The notes under the pieces were generated by a model. It saw nothing but the letters and a program-made list of their open reading frames with translations, did not search any database and was not told the DNA's origin. From Ruminococcaceae bacterium UBA866 (GTDB lineage: Bacteria; Bacillota; Clostridia; Oscillospirales; Ruminococcaceae): a DNA stretch of 6,541 nucleotides. Shown here piece after piece: positions 1 to 6,068 of this stretch (position 1 is its first letter; every line of letters starts with the position of its first letter). The translations under genes and the position numbers were made by a program. Location: NCBI GenBank assembly GCA_002295325.1, contig DBGA01000069.1, positions 389 to 6,929 of the forward strand. The letters run 5' to 3'.

Positions 1-23
1 AAAAATATTTGCGTAGCAAATAT
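1..23 (-). terminator. AT-rich hairpin with T tract, probable intrinsic terminator
   Basis: Read on the minus strand, positions 23-16 (ATATTTGC) pair perfectly with 12-5 (GCAAATAT) around the three-base loop TAC. The second arm is followed at once by TTTT at 4-1, running into the window edge. The stem has only two G-C pairs, so it is weaker than the other terminators in this window, and the T tract cannot be followed further. It would end the transcript started by the promoter at 111-119, and also any read-through from the FAD oxidoreductase gene. It lies directly after the CGGGT strand of the leader element at 1-104, as expected for a terminator under riboswitch or attenuator control. Confidence 0.5.
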
Positions 24-104
24 ATACCCGTGATTCAATGTTCTCGTTATGGTCGAAATCTTTGATTTCGGGTACCATAGAGGTTATTATATCATAAACT
101 AAGT
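1..104 (-). ncRNA. Structured leader or small RNA of unknown class (riboswitch-like)
   Basis: This non-coding stretch shows ordered RNA structure when read on the minus strand. TATGGT (79-74) pairs with ACCATA (53-48). Inside it, CGAAATC-type pairs (70/54 and 69-64 with 60-55) close an AAA loop, which leaves a one-sided bulge ACC at 73-71. CTC (82-80) and GAG (45-43) can add an outer helix with two unpaired bases on one side. TACCCG (74-69), which includes the bulge, is complementary to CGGGTA (30-25) downstream, so a pseudoknot or an alternative helix is possible. A terminator-like hairpin follows immediately at 23-5. An extended -10 promoter just upstream would start the RNA near 104. I recognise no riboswitch family with confidence, and the regulated gene would lie outside the window. 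A stand-alone RNA of about 100 nt is the alternative reading. Confidence 0.45.
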
Positions 105-110
105 GTTTAT

Positions 111-119
111 ATTATACCA
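111..119 (-). promoter_or_regulatory. Extended -10 promoter for the structured leader RNA
   Basis: The minus strand reads TGGTATAAT, a perfect TATAAT preceded by the TGn extension. The best-spaced -35 candidate (TTTCTA) is poor, but extended -10 promoters tolerate this. It begins only about 26 nt after the stop codon of the FAD oxidoreductase, so it does not serve any gene in this window. Transcription would start near 104 and enter the hairpin-rich region at 1-82. Confidence 0.5.
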
Positions 120-145
120 CAAACATGGCGTTTTAGAAAGAGAGT

Positions 146-1735
146 TTAATCTGGTTTATAAATTGATATAATTTTTTGTGCAACCTTTATGCCGTCAACT
201 GCCGCACTCATAATCCCACCAGCATATCCAGCACCTTCCCCACAAGGATATAGCCCTGCAATATTGATAGAGTTAAAATTATCATTCCTAATTATTCTAA
301 TTGGTGATGAGGTTCTTGTCTCTACACCGGTCAAAATACCATCATCTTTTGCAAATCCTTTTATCTTTGTATCAAAATTTCTTAACCCAATTTTAAGCAT
401 ATCAGTAATGCTTTTCGAGAATATAGTATTAAAATCTACACCTGTAACCCCTAGCGAATAACTTGGCTCAACAGTATTTATTTTCAATTTATTTTCATTT
501 GACATAAATTCTTTAATCGTCATTGCGGGTGCTTTATAGTTTTTGCCACCTAAATTAAATGCAGATTGCTCCAGCTGTTGTTGGAATTTCATCCCAGCTA
601 GCGGAGAATCACCAAAGTCATTACTATCTACAGAAACAACAAGTGCTGAATTGGCATTTGCACCATCTCGAGCATGCTCACTCATACCGTTTGTAACAAT
701 TGAGTTTGGGCTTGAGCTAGAGGGAACAACAAACCCACCTGGGCACATACAAAATGTATAGACGCAACGATCACGAAGTCTGTGAGATAATTGATATTCA
801 CCCTGCGGAAGCTTTTTATGCCCAGCTAACTCCCCATATAAACCAGTATCAATTGTAGATTGTAATTGTTCAACCCTTACTCCTACTGAAAAGCTTTTGT
901 TCTCGATTGCAATTTCTTTTCTCAGTAACATCTCAAAGGTATCTCTAGCGCTATGTCCAATTGCTAAAACAAGGTTGTCTGTGCGAACCTTGTTGTCATC
1001 TACAGTTACAGAATAAATAGCATTATTTTTTATTGTAATATCAGATATTTGACTATTAAAGTAGACTTTACCACCATTGTCAATAATCCTTTTACGCATT
1101 GATTTTATAACTCCACGGAGCTTATCAGTGCCGATATGTGGCTTTGAATTTTGCAAAATATCCTGTGGAGCTCCATTATTTACAAATTCTCTTAAAACAT
1201 AATCACATCTGCTATCAGAAATTCTTGTAGTAAGCTTACCGTCTGAAAAAGTGCCTGCACCACCCTCACCAAACTGTACATTTGTTTGTTCATCTAATAT
1301 TGCATTACTCCAAAAGTTGTTGACGGCATCTACCCTACTGTCAATATCTCCACCACGCTCAAACACAATCGTTTTATAACCAAGCTCTGATAGTATATAT
1401 GCGCAAAAAATGCCAGCAGGGCCAAAGCCTGCAATTATAATTGGATTTTCAAGTACATCTTTTCCTTTTACAAATTCAAGTGCACTTTTTTCTTTATACG
1501 TAACAAAAGTATCTGAGATAGCTTTTACTATCTCAGATTCATTTTTAAATAAATCAATAACAACAGAAACAACAAAGGAAATGTTTCCCCTGTGCCTCGC
1601 ATCAAGTGATTTCTTATATATATACTTTTTTTCAATGAGTGAGTCTGTTATTCTAAGTCTCTTTCTCGCAATCTCAAAAGCAATATCGTCCTCATCATTT
1701 AAAGAAATTCTAATATTTGATACTATAATTGACAT
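146..1735 (-). CDS. FAD-dependent oxidoreductase, COG2509-like, function unassigned
   Basis: This 529-residue protein looks like the uncharacterised bacterial FAD-dependent dehydrogenases of the COG2509 type. After an N-terminal domain of about 90 residues (with SLDAR near 43-47) comes the dinucleotide-binding loop GFGPAG (103-108), ending in the acidic FER of the FAD ribose site (125-127). Also visible are FGEGGAGTFSDGKL (155-168), AIGHSARDT (258-266), a Cys-rich CMCPGGFVV (329-337), ETRTSSPIRI (472-481) and the C-terminal FAD-closing segment CGEGAGYAGGI (498-508). The substrate and electron partner are unknown. No signal peptide or membrane helix is evident, so it is probably cytoplasmic. 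The start is supported by GGAGG at 1741-1745, five bases before ATG. It follows cdaR by 22 nt with no terminator between them, so it is probably co-transcribed with cdaAR. A perfect inverted repeat lies inside the gene at 1511-1538. Confidence 0.88.
   Translation of the reverse strand: MSIIVSNIRISLNDEDDIAFEIARKRLRITDSLIEKKYIYKKSLDARHRGNISFVVSVVIDLFKNESEIVKAISDTFVTYKEKSALEFVKGKDVLENPIIIAGFGPAGIFCAYILSELGYKTIVFERGGDIDSRVDAVNNFWSNAILDEQTNVQFGEGGAGTFSDGKLTTRISDSRCDYVLREFVNNGAPQDILQNSKPHIGTDKLRGVIKSMRKRIIDNGGKVYFNSQISDITIKNNAIYSVTVDDNKVRTDNLVLAIGHSARDTFEMLLRKEIAIENKSFSVGVRVEQLQSTIDTGLYGELAGHKKLPQGEYQLSHRLRDRCVYTFCMCPGGFVVPSSSSPNSIVTNGMSEHARDGANANSALVVSVDSNDFGDSPLAGMKFQQQLEQSAFNLGGKNYKAPAMTIKEFMSNENKLKINTVEPSYSLGVTGVDFNTIFSKSITDMLKIGLRNFDTKIKGFAKDDGILTGVETRTSSPIRIIRNDNFNSINIAGLYPCGEGAGYAGGIMSAAVDGIKVAQKIISIYKPD
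1511..1538. repeat. Intragenic 11-bp perfect inverted repeat
   Basis: ATCTGAGATAG (1511-1521) and CTATCTCAGAT (1528-1538) are exact reverse complements separated by six bases. The repeat falls within the coding sequence of the FAD oxidoreductase, over about residues 66-75 (ESEIVKAISD). On the mRNA it would form a stable hairpin roughly 200 nt after the start codon, followed by a moderately T-rich ACTTTTGTTAC. It could be chance, an attenuating hairpin or an mRNA-processing site. Confidence 0.6.
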
Positions 1736-1757
1736 TAATTCCTCCGAAGTTTAATTA

Positions 1758-3020
1758 TTATTTTTTAGTAGCGTTTACCAATACGGTATATTCTCCAACT
1801 GCCCAAACAAACTTATTTCCAGTTGAATATATTGTGACGGGAACCCTTTGGCTTCCATCTGACAATTCTACGGACTGCAAGTCAACTCTAGCGATTAGGT
1901 CATTGGTTGAAAGTGAATCAATATCCATTGTGTCACCTACAATCTTAACGCTATTTATTACTTTAGTTGTTACTTTAACATTATATGCAGCTGGTACATT
2001 CATAGGAATAATGTTTGTAATTGAAAGCTGTGTCTTGTTCAAATTAGTTGAGTTAATAGAAACTGTAACAGTATTGGTGTTATTTACATTAACAACACCT
2101 GCAGGAAGATTTACATCGAGTGGGAAAACCGACCCACTATTTATTTTTCTAAAATCAATCTCGCCCAGTGTTATTTTTTCTATATTATCAACGGTTTCCT
2201 TTGGCCCAGATATTTCAATCGTGTCCTCTGAAAAAGTATATTCCAATCGACCCTGATCTAAGCCAGGTGGTGCGTTTATAAAATTCACTGTTAAAGGCAC
2301 AGATTTATGCTTGTATATTTGCACTGTTACCTCAAATTTTTGCTGTTGATATGTTACATTTTGGAGTTTGATTTTGACATTATCATGGTCATAAAACACG
2401 AGTTTACCATCTAAGACAAGTATGTCACTTGCAACTTGAGTTGAATTCGTTTCAACTACACATTTCGCTATTTTATCAATCTCCGATTGTGGGCCTTTCA
2501 GTGTTAGTTTGTTAGGACTCGCTAACACAATTTCTTTTACATATCCTTCTTCAGCAGTAATATTGTCTGCTGTCGCTGTTAGATTAAAGGTAACTTCACG
2601 AACATAGTCAAAATAAGCTTTTATTTTTGATGAATATGAAGGTACAACATTATAATCACTATCTCTGGCGTTCACTTTCTTTACTTCTATATCTAGCGTA
2701 TAGTCACCAGGCTTTGTCACTGAGGATAAAGTAGGAATTGCTATAAAATCTTCAGCAGTTAGATTTCCAATTTTATAGTTTTTGCCCTCAACCTTAATGT
2801 CCACCGTTTGCCCTATACCCTCTACCACACTTAGACCATATGACTCAGGGGCTGTACCAGTCAAGTCAAATACGATAGGAACATCATTTATGGCTATTAT
2901 CGCATTAGAATCTATGGTATATGAAACTATAAACCAAGAAATAATGGCAACAAAAACAGCAAGTAGTCGAACAACTTTATCGTTATCTAAAAACTTTGAA
3001 AAACTAAAATTAATTTTCAT
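1758..3020 (-). CDS. cdaR: CdaR, YbbR-domain regulator of the c-di-AMP cyclase
   Basis: This 420-residue protein is the membrane-anchored YbbR-repeat partner that, in studied Firmicutes, binds CdaA and modulates its activity. One N-terminal membrane helix is visible (about residues 16-36, VVRLLAVFVAIISWFIVSYT), preceded by a short Lys-containing cytoplasmic tail. The rest is beta-rich and extracellular in the family. Four YbbR-like repeats can be marked roughly at 44-135, 141-235, 238-323 and 331-417; recurring cues are the VxLKGP/ISGP turn (173-177, 270-273) and the later VKIVG (358-362). Its ATG shares one base with the cdaA stop codon (TAATG), and AGGAGGG at 3031-3037 supplies the ribosome binding site, so translation is probably coupled to cdaA. 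The assignment rests on domain pattern and gene position. Repeat boundaries are approximate. Confidence 0.9.
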   Translation of the reverse strand: MKINFSFSKFLDNDKVVRLLAVFVAIISWFIVSYTIDSNAIIAINDVPIVFDLTGTAPESYGLSVVEGIGQTVDIKVEGKNYKIGNLTAEDFIAIPTLSSVTKPGDYTLDIEVKKVNARDSDYNVVPSYSSKIKAYFDYVREVTFNLTATADNITAEEGYVKEIVLASPNKLTLKGPQSEIDKIAKCVVETNSTQVASDILVLDGKLVFYDHDNVKIKLQNVTYQQQKFEVTVQIYKHKSVPLTVNFINAPPGLDQGRLEYTFSEDTIEISGPKETVDNIEKITLGEIDFRKINSGSVFPLDVNLPAGVVNVNNTNTVTVSINSTNLNKTQLSITNIIPMNVPAAYNVKVTTKVINSVKIVGDTMDIDSLSTNDLIARVDLQSVELSDGSQRVPVTIYSTGNKFVWAVGEYTVLVNATKK

Positions 3021-3886
3021 TATTTTTTAGCCCTCCTAAAGACATTCTTCTTTGTATTTTCATCAGTTTCCTTTGTAGGTATAAGCTTGTCCATTAAAAA
3101 TGTTCTTAAGGATTCCTTGGTGAAATTTCTGATAAGGCGTCCTTCTTCACTAACGGATATGATACCTGTTTCTTCTGAAACAACGATTGTAAGTGAATCA
3201 GAAATTTCACTGATACCAATTGCTGCTCGATGCCTTGAGCCTAATTGCGTAGCGATAAATTCCTCTTTTTGAGGCTTGGGTAAAAAACAAGCTGCAGCGA
3301 GTATCTTTCCACCACGCACTATTACTGCACCATCGTGTAATGGTGTATTGACAAAAAATATATTTAATAGTAATTCAACCGAAATTGTCGCATTAATTTC
3401 AACACCTGTATCAATTTGCTCACCAAGTTTTGTGGATCGCTCAATAACAATTAGAGCACCTGTTTTCTTCTGAGATAGTATATTCACACCATCACATATA
3501 TGGAGGATAGCACTCTCCCAGGTAATTGTTCTTTTTTCAGCATCATCAGGAGTAAATATACTAAGTGCAGCAACTTTAGTACGTCCAACCTTTTCAAGAG
3601 CACGTCTAAGCTCTGGCTGAAACAATACTATTAATGCAATAATTCCGATTTGAAATACATTCTCTAATAAAAAGCTCATTGTCTTTAAACCGGCTATTTT
3701 CGATATAAAATAAGATATGGCAAGCAATAATATACCCTTTACAAGTTGCTCTGCCCTTGTTTCGCGTACAAGTTTTATTGATTTATACAGTAGATAAGAA
3801 ATAAGCACAATATCGATAAAGTCGGCAACGTTAAATACTTTGACGACACTATACATTTGATCTAGAAATACGTTGATTGCGTTCAT
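3020..3886 (-). CDS. cdaA: Diadenylate cyclase CdaA (makes c-di-AMP)
   Basis: This is a membrane diadenylate cyclase that joins two ATP into cyclic di-AMP, a messenger controlling potassium and osmolyte balance and cell-wall homeostasis. At 288 residues it has about the usual family length. Three N-terminal hydrophobic segments (about 22-36, 47-64 and 75-90) precede the conserved FQPELRRALE (89-98). The catalytic DAC domain follows, with the DGA motif at 185-187 (in TPLHDGAVIV) and the RHR motif at 218-220 (in GSRHRAAIG). Both are intact, so the enzyme should be active. The Lys/Arg-rich tail (from about 271) is variable in the family. AAGGAT at 3894-3899, seven bases before ATG, supports the start. 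It heads a cdaA-cdaR-oxidoreductase unit. The usual third gene in many Firmicutes, glmM, is not next. Confidence 0.96.
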   Translation of the reverse strand: MNAINVFLDQMYSVVKVFNVADFIDIVLISYLLYKSIKLVRETRAEQLVKGILLLAISYFISKIAGLKTMSFLLENVFQIGIIALIVLFQPELRRALEKVGRTKVAALSIFTPDDAEKRTITWESAILHICDGVNILSQKKTGALIVIERSTKLGEQIDTGVEINATISVELLLNIFFVNTPLHDGAVIVRGGKILAAACFLPKPQKEEFIATQLGSRHRAAIGISEISDSLTIVVSEETGIISVSEEGRLIRNFTKESLRTFLMDKLIPTKETDENTKKNVFRRAKK

Positions 3887-3926
3887 AAGTTACATCCTTT
3901 ATTTTTATATACCTTTTTCCTTTTCT

Positions 3927-3955
3927 AGTTTAACAACTTTACTTTGAAAATTCAA
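3927..3955 (-). promoter_or_regulatory. Candidate promoter for the cdaA operon
   Basis: The 70-nt gap before cdaA holds TTGAAT (3955-3950) and TAAACT (3932-3927) at a 17-base spacing, each matching the consensus at four of six positions. A second option is TTGTTA (3936-3931) with TATATA (3911-3906) at a 19-base spacing. Both are weak and no terminator follows the preceding gene, so read-through from the desulfurase gene into cdaA is also possible. Confidence 0.3.
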
Positions 3956-3956
3956 G

Positions 3957-5105
3957 TTAAATTGATTTATTTTTGCTAATTATTTGAATATTTTTCACAA
4001 ATTGCTCAACCTCCTGCTCCCTAGTAAATATAGAGGGTGAAAAACGTGCCATTCCAGTATTTATCGTCCCATAATACTCATGTGCCAACGGAGAACAATG
4101 TAAACCACCTCTTAGAGCACAATTCATATTATTTAGAATGCCTACAATCTTGTCAGAATTTTCAGCACCTATATTAAAAGCAATAATAGGTGCATTTTGT
4201 TTTAATTGATAGTTTTTTGTATACAGCTTAACGTTCTCAATTTTGGATAACTTGTTATATACATAATCACATAGCTTATATTCATGGGAATAAAATTTTT
4301 CTAATCCAATTTGATTGATAAAATCAATCCCAGCACCAATTGATAGAATTCCAGCAGTGTTTGATGTGCCTGACTCTAATCTATCAGGAAAAAAATCCGG
4401 TTGGCTAAGTTCAACCGAAACACTTCCTGTCCCACCCTCTAAAATAGTATTAATTTTATTAATATGATTTAATACTATAATTCCACTTCCAGTGATACCA
4501 TATAATGATTTATGTCCCGGCATACAGAGTATATTTATATTGTTTTCTTGAATGTCAATTGGAAAAACTCCAGCAGTTTGGGCTGCATCTACAATAAAAA
4601 TAAGTCCATAATCCTTGCAAAGCTTTCCTAGTTGTTTTATGGGCATTTTATGTCCTGTAACATTTGACGCATGGGTACAAACTATAGCCTTTGTATTCTC
4701 TTTAATTAGTAGTTTAAATGAATTTATGGTATCAATATCATTTTCATAAACTGTAGCAATGTCATATGTGATTTTACCATCATTGTAAAGCTTAACGATA
4801 GGTCTAATAACAGAATTGTGCTCCAAACAAGAGCACAAAATATGGTCACCATCATTAAGTATACCTTTTATAGCAATGTTTAGCGACATTGTACAATTTT
4901 GAGTAAATGTGACGTTTTCAACATCTGCATTGAAAAATTTTGCCACAGTTCTTCTTACAGAAAATATTTTTTCTGATACCCGCATTGCCATATTATGACC
5001 TGCACGGCCAGGGTTTCCACCGTAATTAATTAGTGCTGAATTTACTGCATTGATTACACTTTGGGGTTTAGGAAATGTTGTAGCAGCATTATCAAAATAC
5101 AGCAT
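3957..5105 (-). CDS. Cysteine desulfurase family protein (class-V aminotransferase)
   Basis: This is a PLP enzyme of the NifS/CsdA-like class V fold, close to the clostridial cysteine desulfurase subfamily that TIGR01977 describes. It is expected to take sulfur (or selenium) from cysteine (or selenocysteine), leaving alanine. Numbered from the ATG, it has 382 residues. YFDNAATTFPKP (3-14) opens the protein; His96 (in LEHNS), Asp173 and Gln176 (VDAAQ) sit at the cofactor; Lys199 in PGHKS is the Schiff-base lysine; and RGGLHCSPLAH (332-342) carries Cys337, the likely persulfide cysteine. The ATG at 5105 is preferred because AAAGGAG (5119-5113) lies seven bases upstream. An in-frame GTG at 5123 would put that site inside the coding sequence. 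The gene follows a DUF3343 gene by 31 nt, suggesting the small protein accepts or carries the mobilised chalcogen. Substrate preference cannot be read from the sequence. Confidence 0.9.
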   Translation of the reverse strand: MLYFDNAATTFPKPQSVINAVNSALINYGGNPGRAGHNMAMRVSEKIFSVRRTVAKFFNADVENVTFTQNCTMSLNIAIKGILNDGDHILCSCLEHNSVIRPIVKLYNDGKITYDIATVYENDIDTINSFKLLIKENTKAIVCTHASNVTGHKMPIKQLGKLCKDYGLIFIVDAAQTAGVFPIDIQENNINILCMPGHKSLYGITGSGIIVLNHINKINTILEGGTGSVSVELSQPDFFPDRLESGTSNTAGILSIGAGIDFINQIGLEKFYSHEYKLCDYVYNKLSKIENVKLYTKNYQLKQNAPIIAFNIGAENSDKIVGILNNMNCALRGGLHCSPLAHEYYGTINTGMARFSPSIFTREQEVEQFVKNIQIISKNKSI

Positions 5106-5136
5106 ATTTATTCTCCTTTGCACAAATGAAATTTTA

Positions 5137-5364
5137 TTATAGGTTAATTATTTCTTTTACGTGAATGCCGGCATCTTGTAGCATTTCCGCAATTATTTCT
5201 GCATCATTTTCAACCCTTACTCCATATCCACAGCCATTCGCTCTTAAATGTGATGGCACTCTTTCAATATAACATTTTATTCCCTTATTAAATAAAAAAT
5301 CCCTTGCTTTATAGGCATAGGTTACAGAACTGACCATAATCATTTTCCTTTTTGAAACACTCAT
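5137..5364 (-). CDS. DUF3343 small protein, putative sulfur/selenium carrier
   Basis: This 75-residue protein matches the DUF3343 pattern, a family sometimes labelled putative Se/S carrier-like. A first beta strand (MIMVSSVTYAY, 8-18) leads into a helix (KARDFLFNKG), then IERVPSHLRANGCGYGVRV (33-51) with the family-typical CGYGV at 45-49, and a final helix with EMLQDAGI (60-67). Cys45 is the candidate carrier residue; Cys31 is a second cysteine. ATG at 5364 is chosen because AAGGCGG ends six bases upstream (5371-5377). A TTG at 5388 would add eight residues but lacks a well-placed site, and later ATGs at 5343 and 5337 are possible. It sits just before the desulfurase gene, the expected partner for sulfur or selenium transfer. 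No biochemical function is established that I can cite; the role is inferred from family and neighbourhood. Confidence 0.82.
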   Translation of the reverse strand: MSVSKRKMIMVSSVTYAYKARDFLFNKGIKCYIERVPSHLRANGCGYGVRVENDAEIIAEMLQDAGIHVKEIINL

Positions 5365-5380
5365 CTCAAACCGCCTTTTC

Positions 5381-5429
5381 TCCAGCAAAATTGAATAATT
5401 TATAGAATAAACTTTAAGTTATTGCTGGA
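5381..5429 (-). promoter_or_regulatory. Leader inverted repeat upstream of the DUF3343 gene
   Basis: On the minus strand TCCAGCAA (5429-5422) is exactly complementary to TTGCTGGA (5388-5381), with 33 AT-rich bases between. The second arm ends four bases before the AAGGCGG ribosome binding site (5377-5371) and covers an upstream GGAG. Folding could therefore influence ribosome access. The intervening bases form only a small TTTAT/ATAAA-type hairpin. It could also be a binding site for a dimeric protein, though the arms are far apart for that. I see no convincing -35/-10 pair in this gap. Confidence 0.35.
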
Positions 5430-5468
5430 AACCTAAAGTGAAATCTAATTTTTTATTAATATAAACAA

Positions 5469-5520
5469 AACACACTGTCTGCTTACATATGTATAATATG
5501 CTTTAAACAGACAGTGTGTT
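5469..5520 (-). terminator. Intrinsic terminator of ispF with a long, structured loop
   Basis: AACACACTGTCTG (5469-5481) and CAGACAGTGTGTT (5508-5520) form a perfect 13-bp stem. On the minus strand it starts four bases after the ispF stop codon and is followed by TTTTGTTTAT (5468-5459), the expected T-rich tail. The 26-base loop is unusually long, but CATAT (5500-5496) and ATATG (5490-5486) can pair inside it around a five-base loop, giving a stacked or two-tier hairpin. Confidence 0.82.
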
Positions 5521-5524
5521 AATT

Positions 5525-5992
5525 TTATTTGAGTATGCAAACGCTGTGTACGCTAATTCCTTGTAATGTTCCCGTAAACCCCAATCCTTCTTCGGTAGTA
5601 GCCTTGATATTGATATCATCCATTGAAATATCTAGTACGCTCGCAATATTGCTTCTCATTTGGTTAATATATGGTCGCATTTTAGGAGCCTGTGCGATAA
5701 TTGTGGCATCAATATTTGAGATAATATAACCCTTTTGCTTAATTAGCTTTTTTACTTCAATTAGCAGCTCTATGCTATCAGCATTTTTATAGCTATTATC
5801 ATTGTCTGGGAAGTGTAAGCCTATGTCACCCAGTGCCGCTGCACCAAGTAGTGCATCAATTATAGCATGAACTAAAACATCCGCATCCGAATGCCCTGCT
5901 AACCCTTTTTCATTAGGTATGTCTATGCCGCCTAAAATCAATTTACGGTCACAAACCAACCTGTGCACATCGTATCCATGTCCAATTCTCAT
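5525..5992 (-). CDS. ispF: 2-C-methyl-D-erythritol 2,4-cyclodiphosphate synthase IspF
   Basis: IspF acts in the MEP pathway of isoprenoid synthesis, cyclising CDP-methylerythritol 2-phosphate to MEcPP with release of CMP. The protein is cytosolic and trimeric in the family. Counted from ATG at 5992 it has 155 residues, the usual length. The divalent-metal ligands Asp8 and His10 (GHGYDVHR) and His42 are present, with the conserved [19 protein letters not shown] (33-51), GDIGLHFPD (55-63) and [11 protein letters not shown] (131-141). The ATG at 5992 is preferred over a GTG at 6001 that gives three more residues, because AAGAGGTG (6006-5999) sits six bases before the ATG and overlaps the GTG. 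Terminators on both sides make it a single-gene unit. Its common partner ispD is not adjacent. Confidence 0.97.
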   Translation of the reverse strand: MRIGHGYDVHRLVCDRKLILGGIDIPNEKGLAGHSDADVLVHAIIDALLGAAALGDIGLHFPDNDNSYKNADSIELLIEVKKLIKQKGYIISNIDATIIAQAPKMRPYINQMRSNIASVLDISMDDINIKATTEEGLGFTGTLQGISVHSVCILK

Positions 5993-6014
5993 AATATTCA
6001 CCTCTTACTATCTA

Positions 6015-6023
6015 ATTTTATCA
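6015..6023 (-). promoter_or_regulatory. Candidate extended -10 promoter for ispF
   Basis: TGATAAAAT on the minus strand is an extended -10 with TAAAAT matching five of six consensus bases. It lies within the T-rich tail of the rnfB terminator and about 20 bases before the ispF start codon. The nearest -35-like string, TTGCAC (6044-6039), lies inside the terminator stem at an 18-base spacing and is weak. It is offered because ispF is otherwise cut off from upstream transcription by the hairpin at 6034-6063. Confidence 0.3.
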
Positions 6024-6033
6024 CAAAACAAAC

Positions 6034-6063
6034 TAAGAGTGCAATCAAAAGATTGCACTCTTA
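6034..6063 (-). terminator. Strong intrinsic terminator after rnfB
   Basis: A perfect 13-bp stem pairs TAAGAGTGCAATC (6034-6046) with GATTGCACTCTTA (6051-6063) around a four-base loop. On the minus strand it begins six bases after the rnfB stop codon and is followed by GTTTGTTTTGT (6033-6023). It marks the end of the transcript carrying rnfB, which fits rnfB being the last gene of the rnfCDGEAB order seen in clostridia. Confidence 0.88.
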
Positions 6064-6068
6064 TCAGA

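Noticed and set aside
66..78. GGTACC string in the leader read as a T-box antiterminator
   Set aside because: The conserved T-box string around GGTACCGCG is not present (GGTACCCGAA is seen) and there is no room for the specifier stem upstream within the predicted transcript.
1729..2256. Plus-strand open frame of 175 codons opposite cdaR
   Set aside because: It is fully antisense to cdaR, is low-complexity in Thr, Ser, Val and Leu as expected for the shadow of a beta-rich gene, and matches no family I recognise.
4313..4329. GATTGAT/ATCAATC hairpin with a three-base loop inside the desulfurase gene
   Set aside because: A seven-base AT-rich pairing in an AT-rich coding sequence is likely to occur by chance, and no T tract or other signal accompanies it.
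5106..5123. GTG start adding six residues to the cysteine desulfurase
   Set aside because: The extension contains the AAAGGAG ribosome site for the ATG at 5105, and family members begin at the MxYFDNAATT segment.
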